Source: Bacteroidales bacterium
GTDB taxonomy: Bacteria; Bacteroidota; Bacteroidia; Bacteroidales; JAADGE01
Direction of reading: 5' to 3'
NCBI GenBank assembly: GCA_024762915.1
Contig: JANTGL010000171.1
Coordinates: 1 to 6,066 of the forward strand
DNA length: 6,066 nt
Positions 1 through 6,066 of the stretch are shown here, one piece after another. Every line of letters starts with the position of its first letter. Within the stretch, counting starts at the first letter, position 1. The translations under genes and the position numbers were made by a program. The notes below the pieces were generated by a model, which did no database searches, was not told where the DNA came from, and saw only the letters and a list, made by a program, of their open reading frames with translations.

Positions 1-2
1 TT

Positions 3-446
3 AAAATATTTTTTGCTCCGGATTTCGGCAAGCAAACTTCCGTTATTCTGTTTATGCAACATATTGACAGCACACTGAAACTTCGGAAAAAACTTTTCGG
101 TATCGGAACAAAAATTGAAAAAGGTAAAAATCCGACGGCATTTATTCCCGAAGCACATCAATTTGCAGAGAAATACGCAAAAATTATTAACGGAAAACCG
201 ACGGTAATGTTCACGGAAACACTTACCGGTATTCCTTCGACGGCACACATTTTAGGCGGTGCTGTTATGGGAAAAAATAAAAACGAAGGCGTTATTGATA
301 AAAACAATAAAGTTTTCGGGTATGAAAATATGTATGTTTGTGACGGTTCGGCTATGTCGGCAAATCCGGGAGTTAATCCGTCTTTGAGTATTACGGCAAT
401 CAGTGAACGAGCGATGAGTTTGATTTCTAAAAAAGATGAAAGTTGA
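3..446 (+). CDS. GMC-family flavin oxidoreductase, C-terminal fragment (5' end outside window)
   Basis: This is the C-terminal part of a glucose-methanol-choline oxidoreductase, a family of FAD enzymes that oxidise alcohols, sugars or sterols. The open frame runs unbroken from base 3 into the start of the window, so the ATG at 54 is an internal Met and the FAD-binding N-terminus lies upstream. The family's C-terminal signature is clear. HILGG carries the catalytic His (codon 246-248). It is followed by GVID, then FGYENMYVCDGS, then GVNPSLSITA with the second active-site residue, Asn (codon 375-377), and finally the helix ending SERAMSLI. This His/Asn pair and the spacing resemble the cholesterol oxidase-like branch, as in bacterial cholesterol oxidase His447/Asn485. 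Substrate cannot be told from this fragment. The gene ends with TGA at 444-446, inside the first units of a 7-nt periodic tract. Family assignment is firm; the cholesterol-oxidase-like subgroup is inferred. Confidence 0.9.
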   Translation, partial: KIFFAPDFGKQTSVILFMQHIDSTLKLRKKLFGIGTKIEKGKNPTAFIPEAHQFAEKYAKIINGKPTVMFTETLTGIPSTAHILGGAVMGKNKNEGVIDKNNKVFGYENMYVCDGSAMSANPGVNPSLSITAISERAMSLISKKDES

Positions 447-526
447 GAGTTGAAAGGTGAAAGGAACTAGGAATTAGGGAAAAGATAATAGTATAAAGGT
501 TTTAAATATTATGAGTTAAGAGTTTA
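435..526 (+). repeat. Degenerate heptamer-phased intergenic tract
   Basis: From 435 to 504 the sequence splits into ten consecutive 7-mers, each beginning with G and ending with A: gatgaaa, gttgaga, gttgaaa, ggtgaaa, ggaacta, ggaatta, gggaaaa, gataata, gtataaa, ggtttta. After an 8-nt slip two more follow, gagttaa (513-519) and gagttta (520-526). The G phase is exact although the interior varies. The tract starts inside the last codons of the GMC gene and includes its TGA stop. It encodes nothing visible and forms no hairpin. It fills most of the 130-bp gap before the next gene. Its role is unknown; it may be decayed tandem-repeat DNA. Confidence 0.6.
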
Positions 527-533
527 AAAAATA

Positions 534-565
534 TTGTTTTTTTTTGTGTTTAAATTATAATATTG
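534..565 (+). promoter_or_regulatory. Possible Bacteroidota-type promoter for the ExbB-like gene
   Basis: A TTG at 534-536 lies 21 nt before TAATATTG at 558-565, which matches the Bacteroidota -7 pattern TAnnTTTG at five of six defined positions. The spacer is within the usual range. Transcription would start near 571, just before the ATG at 577, giving a very short leader and excluding the upstream TTG at 544 as a start. The region is so AT-rich that a chance match is possible. Confidence 0.3.
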
Positions 566-576
566 AATTAACAATA

Positions 577-933
577 ATGAAAGATTTAAAAATTTATTTT
601 ATCGAAGGCGGACCGGCAGTTATGTATCCGATTTTATATTTATTAATCGTTATTTTTCTTCTTTTTATTTTAGGTCTTATATTAAAAAAAAGAAAAATAA
701 TTGATTTAATTTCTTCATTAGGATGGATAACATTAATATGGGGAGTGACAGCGCAAGCAATTAATCTTTATGCTACTTTCGAAAATATTCAATCAGCAGG
801 AGGTATAAACCCGGAATTAATGCTAGTAATATTGAAAATTTCTTTAATACCGACTATTTTCGGTGCAATTGTCTTTTTGTTTGCACGTATTGAGATTATA
901 ATTTTAATTCTTTTAAAGAAAGAAGAAAATTAA
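577..933 (+). CDS. Small ExbB/TolQ/MotA-like inner membrane protein
   Basis: This 118-residue protein has three predicted membrane helices at about residues 17-37, 45-64 and 84-114, with a basic KKRK loop after the first. The segment SLGWITLIWGVTAQ, then a short polar loop with SAGG, then KISLIPTIFGAIVF follows the order seen in the last two helices of ExbB/TolQ/MotA proton-channel subunits, where a glycine-rich helix is followed by a Thr/Gly-containing one. A normal ExbB is about twice as long with a large cytoplasmic domain, which is absent here, and no ExbD/TolR gene is adjacent. I infer a stripped-down channel relative; energy coupling is not shown. The ATG at 577 is preferred over an in-frame TTG at 544 because the extra 11 residues look like upstream AT-rich DNA. 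The gene stands alone and ends 11 bp from a convergent gene. Confidence 0.7.
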   Translation: MKDLKIYFIEGGPAVMYPILYLLIVIFLLFILGLILKKRKIIDLISSLGWITLIWGVTAQAINLYATFENIQSAGGINPELMLVILKISLIPTIFGAIVFLFARIEIIILILLKKEEN

Positions 934-944
934 AATTATCTCTG

Positions 945-1370
945 TCATAAAATGATACTTTTATCTTCTTTGCCGTTTTCTAACTTTGATTTTTGTTCCG
1001 ATTTCATAATATAATCATAAAAGTAGGACAAATCAATCTTTGAAATCATATCGGCACCGAGTTTTATAATTCGGTATGCAATACGACCGCCCAAAGATAA
1101 TAACAAGGCTGCCAAAATGTATCCGACAATACTTCCGGACATATACAAACCGTCTTTTCCGCCTGCAGAAATAACTTTTATTTCTTCCGGGAAATTCAAA
1201 AGTTTACCGACAAATGTAATGTGCTGCAAATCCGTAAAAATTGAAAAAATAACGGAAATAATTAAATAAATTGCCCACAAACCTACACTGACCAACAAAA
1301 GTGCAAAAAATATTTTAGCAAATAATACCGAGTTTGCGGGTCCTTTAATATTAGTGTTTGATTTTTCCAT
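945..1370 (-). CDS. Uncharacterised two-helix membrane protein next to the CASTOR/POLLUX-like channel
   Basis: I do not recognise this 141-residue protein. It has two hydrophobic segments, about residues 15-45 and 78-98. They are joined by a roughly 30-residue loop containing TFVGKLLNFPEEIKVISAGG. After the second helix comes an amphipathic stretch (GGRIAYRIIKLGADMISKID) and then a highly charged tail of about 20 residues (SEQKSKLENGKEDKS). The short N-terminus has no cleavable signal peptide. It starts 44 bp after the channel gene on the same strand with no hairpin between, so co-transcription is likely, and a role as accessory subunit of the channel is a reasonable but untested guess. It ends 11 bp from the convergent ExbB-like gene. 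That it is a real gene is well supported by its membrane-protein composition and tight packing; its function is open. Confidence 0.75.
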   Translation of the reverse strand: MEKSNTNIKGPANSVLFAKIFFALLLVSVGLWAIYLIISVIFSIFTDLQHITFVGKLLNFPEEIKVISAGGKDGLYMSGSIVGYILAALLLSLGGRIAYRIIKLGADMISKIDLSYFYDYIMKSEQKSKLENGKEDKSIIL

Positions 1371-1414
1371 AATTTATAATAAATATATTCGGTTAAAGAT
1401 ACATAAAATACCGT

Positions 1415-3316
1415 TTAATCTTCCGCCAATACAATAATTTTATCGCCTTCGGAGAATGTGATCATTTCGTCTTTATTCGGATTTACTTTGATGCCGTAAT
1501 TATTTTCAACAGAATGTGCATATTTAATAATTCGATAACCGACAGCTGTCTCATTTTTGTAACTTGCAGCTTCTAAAACGGTATAGAAATTAATTTCTTC
1601 ACCAAGTTTTATATAATCTTCGGCATCTTTTAAATAAAATTCGGATCCTTCGGCCTCAAACAATATATCAATAACCTTCTTCAAATCAGGTGTTTCGGAC
1701 AACTGTGTTAAGAACAAACTGATTAAATCTTCGCTGATTATAAAATCATCAGCTTTGGTAACTTCGGCAAGTTCGCGGTTTTTTTGATCGAACATTTCAC
1801 TGACAATATTTACTTTCTTGCCTTTTTTGTCCGCCATATTTCTGATATGTAACAGACAAATTAAGGTTTTTGCATCGGCTTCACGAATATCGATATCATA
1901 ATAATTTAAAATAATGATGTTATCGTAAGACGTAATATCATTTTTGTCTAATTCAGCTCTTTTTGTAATATCGCCGTGAATGAAATTAACTTTTTGATTA
2001 GAAATTAAAGATTGAAGTTCCCTTTCAATTTCTTCGGTATTTTCCAAATCGGAAATAATATCAATTTCAGAACCTTTTTCTACGTATTCGTCTAATTCTC
2101 TGATAATTATTTTTCCTCTTTTATTCCATCCGAGTATGACGTTTCGCTCCTTTTTTACGGAAGATTTCGGTTCGGTTTTTATAAGGGCATTTTCTTTAAT
2201 TTGATAATCGGTAATATCGGACAAAATAATGGTATCATCATCTTCGGTAATTGCCAAAATTTCATCCCCTTCCGTAAGTTTAGTATCAGGCAAAGGATTG
2301 ATATGTATTTTTCCTTCGGTATCTTTAAATCCCAAAACAGACGATGTGTTATAGGCAAATAAAGCATCTTTATATGTTTTTCCGGCAAGGGTCGGTTCAT
2401 TTTTAAAATACATTTCATCACCTTCATAACAAAAAAGCTGCTGATAAATTATGCTTAAACCCGATTGACGACAAGTTTGTGCCGTAATGCGAGCCGTTAA
2501 ATCAGGCGACAAAACAAACATCGCTTCATCTTTTCCGACAATTTGTGCCACTTCCATATTTTCTTCATCTTTTATTTCCGCAACAATATGATATTTGCCC
2601 TCTTTCCTTTTCGGATTTAGGGTTAAAGCCAGAATGGATTTTATCACATAGGTATCGGCATTTTCTTTTTCGGGAGAAATAATAATAATCGACCGCGCAC
2701 CGTCGGGGTTAACAATCTTTAAATCTGTTAAATCCAAGGGACTTCCCGTTCTGCAAATAATTTTAGTATTTTCGGTATCCGGAATTTCTTCACGGATGGT
2801 ATCTTCCATTTCTACCTTATCTGTTTCAGCTAAAATGACAATTCGCGGTTTCTTTTGATTTTCATTAGCAATAATTAATTCGGATATAATTTGAATAACT
2901 TTCGGAGACCATCCGAGAATTAAAGTATGATTTTCTTCGATTACCGCCGAACGACCTTTGCGAAGTTGTTCTAATTTTTCATCTAAACTTGTTGTTAACA
3001 CACCGATTAGGGTACTTAAAATAAAGATCCCGCCGATTGTTATCAGTAAACCGATAAATCGAAATATCCAACCGGTATCTCCGGCCATTGTTCCGGGGTC
3101 GATAGAACGAAGCAGTGTTTGCCACATAGCTTCAAAAATGCCCATACCTTCTTCGCCTTCCATATTTATTCCGCTGAGGGCATAAACAACACCGAAAACA
3201 ATAATAACTAATAAAGAAACGACTGCAAGCCACATAATGATTGAACTTGTGCCTCGCGACAGGGTATTATCAAAATAGTATCTGAGTTTTTGCTTGAATG
3301 TGTATTTTTGTGACAT
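1415..3316 (-). CDS. CASTOR/POLLUX-type ion channel with tandem RCK-like domains
   Basis: This is a bacterial relative of the plant CASTOR/POLLUX (DMI1) cation channels. The 633 residues read in order as follows: a basic N-terminus; TM1 at about 25-48; a pore helix at about 60-71; a filter-like segment DPGTMAGDTG at 73-82; TM2 at about 84-108; a charged linker (LDEKLEQLRKGRS); an RCK-like nucleotide-fold domain from about 129 (HTLILGWSPKV); a small beta domain at about 300-365; a second RCK-like domain from about 391 (RNVILGWNKRG); and a final beta domain at about 555-633. Neither Rossmann-like domain has a classical GxGxxG; both have GW in its place, as in this family. Plant members are Ca-regulated and sit in the nuclear envelope; a bacterial copy should be an inner-membrane channel with a cytoplasmic gating ring. 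It has one pore hairpin per chain, so a tetramer is expected. Ion selectivity cannot be read from the sequence. It probably shares a transcript with the small membrane protein that follows. Confidence 0.9.
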   Translation of the reverse strand: MSQKYTFKQKLRYYFDNTLSRGTSSIIMWLAVVSLLVIIVFGVVYALSGINMEGEEGMGIFEAMWQTLLRSIDPGTMAGDTGWIFRFIGLLITIGGIFILSTLIGVLTTSLDEKLEQLRKGRSAVIEENHTLILGWSPKVIQIISELIIANENQKKPRIVILAETDKVEMEDTIREEIPDTENTKIICRTGSPLDLTDLKIVNPDGARSIIIISPEKENADTYVIKSILALTLNPKRKEGKYHIVAEIKDEENMEVAQIVGKDEAMFVLSPDLTARITAQTCRQSGLSIIYQQLFCYEGDEMYFKNEPTLAGKTYKDALFAYNTSSVLGFKDTEGKIHINPLPDTKLTEGDEILAITEDDDTIILSDITDYQIKENALIKTEPKSSVKKERNVILGWNKRGKIIIRELDEYVEKGSEIDIISDLENTEEIERELQSLISNQKVNFIHGDITKRAELDKNDITSYDNIIILNYYDIDIREADAKTLICLLHIRNMADKKGKKVNIVSEMFDQKNRELAEVTKADDFIISEDLISLFLTQLSETPDLKKVIDILFEAEGSEFYLKDAEDYIKLGEEINFYTVLEAASYKNETAVGYRIIKYAHSVENNYGIKVNPNKDEMITFSEGDKIIVLAED

Positions 3317-3389
3317 GGTTTTTGATATTTGAAATTTGAAATTAGTTTACTGAGACGTTTTCAAATCCTTCAGATGTTGAAAGGTTAAT
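3310..3389 (+). repeat. Second heptamer-phased tract, between acyltransferase and channel genes
   Basis: Seven consecutive 7-mers on the plus strand each begin with G: gtgacat (3310-3316), ggttttt, gatattt, gaaattt, gaaatta, gtttact, gagacgt (ending 3358). The first includes the channel gene's start codon. The gap then continues out of phase to gttgaaa (3376-3382) and ggttaat (3383-3389), which covers the acyltransferase stop. The 10-mer gttgaaaggt at 3376-3385 also occurs at 449-458 in the first tract, on the same strand. The tract fills the whole 68-bp gap, and no hairpin terminator is visible. Confidence 0.5.
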
Positions 3390-4257
3390 AAATATTATTA
3401 TGTTTCCAGCGTTTGTGTGACCAAAGCCAATTTTCTGGTTTTGCACGTATTATTTCTTCAAGTTTTTTCATATAACGTTCGGTAATTTCTCCTTCAGCCG
3501 TATTTTGCGGATTTTCTTCAAAAACAGATAATTCAACTTGATAATAACCTCTCTTAATTCGTTGAACATCACCAAATACCAAAGGTATATCATATTTTTT
3601 TGCATAAAGTTCGGCACCATGCAAACAAGCCGTATCTTGATTTAAAAATTGAACCCGTTTTGCTCTTTTAATATTTGAAGGGCTTTGATCGGATATCATA
3701 AAAAAAACCGTTGGTTTTTTATGTTCTTCTTCAAATGCTTTGCGTGTATCTTTTATCGAAACCAAATTCATTCCCCAAGCAGCCCTGGCTTTTTTTACAT
3801 AATTATCAATGTATTTATTTGAAAGCGGTTTGTATAATCCGATGCTTTTATGTTTAAATTGAAAACCGAAACTGATAACACCCCATTCCCAATTGGCATA
3901 ATGTGCCGCCAATCCGATAATGCTTTGTCCTTTTTTAAAATAATCGTCTAAGAGTTCAATATTTATCACAGGATATCTTTTTCTGAGTGTTTTTTGGCTC
4001 ATTGAAAGTCCTTTAATACTTTCAAGCGTGATATCACTCAAATTTTTGTAAAATCCTTTTGCAATTTTGTGAATTTCTTTTTCGGATTTTTCCGGAAACG
4101 CATTTTTTAAATTTTTATAAACGACATTTTTGCGATATCCGAAAACATGGAAAAAGAAAAAATAAAGAATATCGGAATGCAGATATAAGACCCAAAACGG
4201 AACTAATGAAAATAAAAAAACAAGTAATCGGAAGAAGATGTAACCTATATATTGCAT
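3385..4257 (-). CDS. LpxL/HtrB-type lysophospholipid acyltransferase (lipid A late acyltransferase family)
   Basis: The 290-residue length and motifs fit the LpxL/LpxM (HtrB/MsbB) family, which adds secondary acyl chains to lipid A precursors at the cytoplasmic face of the inner membrane. An N-terminal hydrophobic segment (about residues 5-40) anchors the protein. The catalytic HX4E motif is intact in HYANWE (His119, Glu124). Downstream are the substrate-site segment around YKP (142-144), the SDQSPS motif (Asp190, Gln191), and the family's C-terminal NWLWSHKRWK (276-285). Related Bacteroidota enzymes may acylate other lipids, so acyl donor and exact position are not assigned. The start at 4257 is chosen because the hydrophobic anchor begins there; no Shine-Dalgarno sequence is visible. 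A strong hairpin ends 14 bp upstream of the ATG, so this gene needs its own promoter or read-through. The channel gene follows 68 bp downstream. Confidence 0.92.
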   Translation of the reverse strand: MQYIGYIFFRLLVFLFSLVPFWVLYLHSDILYFFFFHVFGYRKNVVYKNLKNAFPEKSEKEIHKIAKGFYKNLSDITLESIKGLSMSQKTLRKRYPVINIELLDDYFKKGQSIIGLAAHYANWEWGVISFGFQFKHKSIGLYKPLSNKYIDNYVKKARAAWGMNLVSIKDTRKAFEEEHKKPTVFFMISDQSPSNIKRAKRVQFLNQDTACLHGAELYAKKYDIPLVFGDVQRIKRGYYQVELSVFEENPQNTAEGEITERYMKKLEEIIRAKPENWLWSHKRWKHNNIY

Positions 4258-4271
4258 AATTGATAAAAATA

Positions 4272-4311
4272 AAAAAATCGTGTCAAAAATATAAATTTAA
4301 CACGATTTTTT
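4272..4311 (-). terminator. Perfect 12-bp hairpin terminator after the beta-helix gene
   Basis: Two exactly complementary 12-nt arms, aaaaaatcgtgt (4272-4283) and acacgatttttt (4300-4311), flank a 16-nt AT-rich loop. Read on the minus strand, the hairpin comes 33 nt after the stop of the secreted beta-helix gene, has a short GC-containing core (TCGTGT/ACACGA) and ends in a T-run, as expected of an intrinsic terminator. Its A/T flanks make it nearly symmetrical, so it could also work on the plus strand, where no gene leads into it. Confidence 0.8.
4284..4291 (-). promoter_or_regulatory. Possible -7 promoter element inside the terminator loop
   Basis: The minus strand reads TATTTTTG here, an exact match to the Bacteroidota -7 pattern TAnnTTTG. 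Transcription would begin near 4277, giving about a 20-nt leader for the acyltransferase gene at 4257. No TTG or TTTG is seen 17-23 nt upstream, and the area is AT-rich, so the call rests on one element and on the need for a promoter in this short gap. Confidence 0.25.
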
Positions 4312-4344
4312 ACTATTTCTGAGAAACTTCTGTATTATTTAAGT

Positions 4345-5928
4345 TTATTGAATTATCAATTTATGCGTACTGCTTGATTTATCTGAACTTATCGTAACAA
4401 GGTAAATTCCTTTAGCAAAAGTTTCTGTATTAATAATACAACGATTATTAATTTGATTTAAATAAATAAGTTGTCCGTTTATATTTCTGATTTCCAAATT
4501 AACAACTTCCGCATCATTTACCGTAATATAAATAAAATCATTTGCCGGATTAGGGGATATTGTAAACAGATTGTTATTAAGTGTATTAATATTTTCATAA
4601 GGATTATATTCATACGCCCCTAAATCAATATTTCCGTCAATTATTCTTTGAACACCGGCCAAATCATATTCCGGAATATAATCAGTAGTGTCTTTTCCGA
4701 CATTAATACAAGGAGAAATATCTTGAAGTTTAAAATTTCCGCCTACAGCATCAATAAAAAGAGGATCTTCATCAATATTATCAACATATATAATTTGAGT
4801 ATAAACTGTTTCTAATCCGCCTTCAATATCATTGTTATAAAATTTCATAAATTCATCTTCCGTATCAATATAAAATTGGTCATAGTCATTATCTAAATCA
4901 GTATTTCCGCCAATTATATTATTGGCAAAAAACACACTGTCGTTACTGCAACCGATTGACACGGCTCCGCCGTTATTACCGGAATAATTTCCGACAACGG
5001 TATTATTAATAAAATAACCGCCGGCATAATATTTAATACCGATTGCTCCGCCGTTATGCTCAGCAGTATTGTTTACAAAAAGATTATTTACGATATAAGG
5101 TTGACAGTATCCGCTTGTTATCATGGCACCTCCTTGAGAAAGTGAAGAATTATTTTCAAAAATATTATTTACGACAAGTGCATCGGTATAACCGGATAAT
5201 TTAATTGCTCCGCCGCCGTAATAACTACCGCTATATAAAGAATGATTATTTGCAAAATAACAATTCTTAATAATCGGTTGATCAAATTTTGTATCATCAA
5301 TATAACAACCGATATTTATAGCACCGCCTCCTTCTTCAGCATTATTATCCAAAAATTTGCAATTTTTAATAATCGGTTCGGCCTCATATTGAATACCGAT
5401 TGCTCCGCCTGTTCCGGCATTATCATCAGAATAATTATATCGGAATAATGAATTATCTATTATTATTTTTGAATAATACAAAATTCTGAATACTCCTCCT
5501 CCGTAATAATCATCACTTTCTCTTCCGAAATAAAAAGCACAATATGAAAAACGCGTTGTATCATTATCATCCATATTAACACCCGTTGTATCAAAATCAA
5601 TACCGTCCCAACCGGTATGAGTGAAATTATAATAACCGGTTGTATCGGCAACGGTATATTTAATAGTATCTGTTTCTGCGCCTTGCGAAAGCATGGTTCC
5701 TTCAACTTTAATTTTATAAAAATCATTAAACATAATAACGGTACCGGGATCAATTGTCAGGGTAACATCGTCCAATATACATAGTGTAGCATCCATAAAC
5801 ACGGTATCATAAGCCCATGTCGTATTAACATCAATTGTGTCATTTGTTAAATTAACAGTAAAGTTTTGCGCATTTATAACAAAACTAAGAATTACTAATG
5901 CAATAAATAATGTAAACAATTTTTTCAT
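4345..5928 (-). CDS. Secreted Pmp-like right-handed beta-helix protein with type IX sorting domain
   Basis: This 527-residue protein begins with a signal peptide (MKK, then a hydrophobic core, ending near Ala20), which fixes the start. Residues about 140-345 form a repeat ladder. GGA occurs at 174, 201, 239, 266, 293 and 320, mostly 27 residues apart, and a related GGGV occurs at 143. Between them are FxxN-type motifs at 162 (FRYN), 192 (FLDN), 225 (FANN), 257 (FENN) and 284 (FVNN), then VVGN at 311. GGA(I/L/V) plus FxxN is the pattern of chlamydial polymorphic membrane proteins and other right-handed parallel beta-helices. Residues 422-440 (DLAGVQR, then DLGAYE) resemble the cap segment often seen before anchor domains. 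The last 70 or so residues are a type A sorting domain (SPNPANDF at 458, GIYLVTI at 507, terminal HKLIIQ), so the protein should cross the outer membrane by the Por/type IX system and be surface-attached or released. It has no evident enzymatic motif; an adhesin or structural surface role is inferred. Confidence 0.9.
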   Translation of the reverse strand: MKKLFTLFIALVILSFVINAQNFTVNLTNDTIDVNTTWAYDTVFMDATLCILDDVTLTIDPGTVIMFNDFYKIKVEGTMLSQGAETDTIKYTVADTTGYYNFTHTGWDGIDFDTTGVNMDDNDTTRFSYCAFYFGRESDDYYGGGVFRILYYSKIIIDNSLFRYNYSDDNAGTGGAIGIQYEAEPIIKNCKFLDNNAEEGGGAINIGCYIDDTKFDQPIIKNCYFANNHSLYSGSYYGGGAIKLSGYTDALVVNNIFENNSSLSQGGAMITSGYCQPYIVNNLFVNNTAEHNGGAIGIKYYAGGYFINNTVVGNYSGNNGGAVSIGCSNDSVFFANNIIGGNTDLDNDYDQFYIDTEDEFMKFYNNDIEGGLETVYTQIIYVDNIDEDPLFIDAVGGNFKLQDISPCINVGKDTTDYIPEYDLAGVQRIIDGNIDLGAYEYNPYENINTLNNNLFTISPNPANDFIYITVNDAEVVNLEIRNINGQLIYLNQINNRCIINTETFAKGIYLVTISSDKSSSTHKLIIQ

Positions 5929-6066
5929 AATATTATGTATTTTTGAGTTAATAATTGATACAAGATAATATATTTTTTAATAATTATCAAGTTTTTTCCG
6001 TTATTTATACCATAAAATTGATAAAATATCCTTTTAATAATACAATTATTATTATATTTTTGTATT
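5929..6066. other. AT-rich upstream region of the beta-helix gene
   Basis: These 138 bases to the window edge hold no open frame of note. They are nearly all A and T and contain the promoter candidate for the minus-strand gene. At the far edge, AATACAA (6039-6045) and TTGTATT (6060-6066) form a 7-bp inverted repeat that may continue outside the window. Confidence 0.5.
5961..5990 (-). promoter_or_regulatory. Possible promoter of the beta-helix gene
   Basis: On the minus strand a TTG (5990-5988) is followed after 19 nt by TTATCTTG (5968-5961). The spacing suits a Bacteroidota -33/-7 pair, but the -7 box matches only four of six defined positions of TAnnTTTG. It would give a leader of roughly 25-30 nt before the ATG at 5928. 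Weak evidence in very AT-rich DNA. Confidence 0.25.

Noticed and set aside
544..576. In-frame TTG start extending the ExbB-like protein by 11 residues
   Set aside because: The extension is translated AT-rich spacer, and the candidate promoter would start transcription after it; the ATG at 577 is simpler.
2958..3185. Plus-strand open frame of 75 codons inside the channel gene
   Set aside because: It lies wholly antisense to the well-conserved pore and first-helix region of the channel and has no recognisable features; treated as a shadow.
3333..3366. TTTG and TAATTTCA spaced by 17 nt on the minus strand before the channel gene
   Set aside because: The -7 part has two mismatches and falls in the heptamer-phased tract; co-transcription with the acyltransferase gene is equally likely.
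5463..5753. Minus-strand open frame of 96 codons overlapping the beta-helix gene in another frame
   Set aside because: It falls within the coding region of a protein with a signal peptide, repeats and sorting tail; its own sequence looks like a frame-shadow.
6055..6062. TATTTTTG on the plus strand at the right edge, an exact -7 match
   Set aside because: There is no TTG or TTTG at a suitable distance upstream, and any gene it would serve is outside the window.
6039..6066. 7-bp inverted repeat AATACAA / TTGTATT at the right edge
   Set aside because: It is short and AT-rich, and is cut by the window edge, so it cannot be told from chance.

Overview
This AT-rich window most likely comes from a member of the Bacteroidota. 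The strongest reason is the C-terminal type IX secretion sorting domain on the gene at 4345-5928, a phylum-specific signal. Supporting this, start codons lack clear Shine-Dalgarno sequences, and weak matches to the Bacteroidota TTG / TAnnTTTG promoter pattern occur upstream of several genes. No rRNA, tRNA, CRISPR array, insertion sequence or prophage gene is visible.

Layout. Positions 3-446 (+) are the C-terminal end of a GMC flavin oxidoreductase that starts before the window. Positions 447-576 are a gap dominated by a degenerate 7-nt periodic tract. Positions 577-933 (+) encode a small three-helix membrane protein resembling the core of ExbB/TolQ/MotA proton channels, ending 11 bp from a convergent gene. 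The rest is on the minus strand, read right to left: 5928-4345, a secreted Pmp-like beta-helix protein with a type IX sorting tail; a hairpin terminator (4272-4311); 4257-3385, an LpxL/HtrB-type lipid A acyltransferase; a 68-bp gap with a second 7-nt periodic tract; 3316-1415, a CASTOR/POLLUX-type ion channel with two RCK-like modules; and 1370-945, an unrecognised two-helix membrane protein.

How the genes relate. The acyltransferase, channel and small membrane protein lie close together (68 and 44 bp apart) on one strand and could be co-transcribed downstream of the terminator. The channel and small membrane protein are the likeliest functional pair. Most products act at the cell envelope, but nothing else ties them into a single pathway. 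I do not see a convincing new multi-gene system. The most unusual items are the heptamer-phased intergenic tracts, the CASTOR/POLLUX channel with its small neighbour, the GGA/FxxN beta-helix secreted by the type IX route, and a promoter-like element inside a terminator loop.
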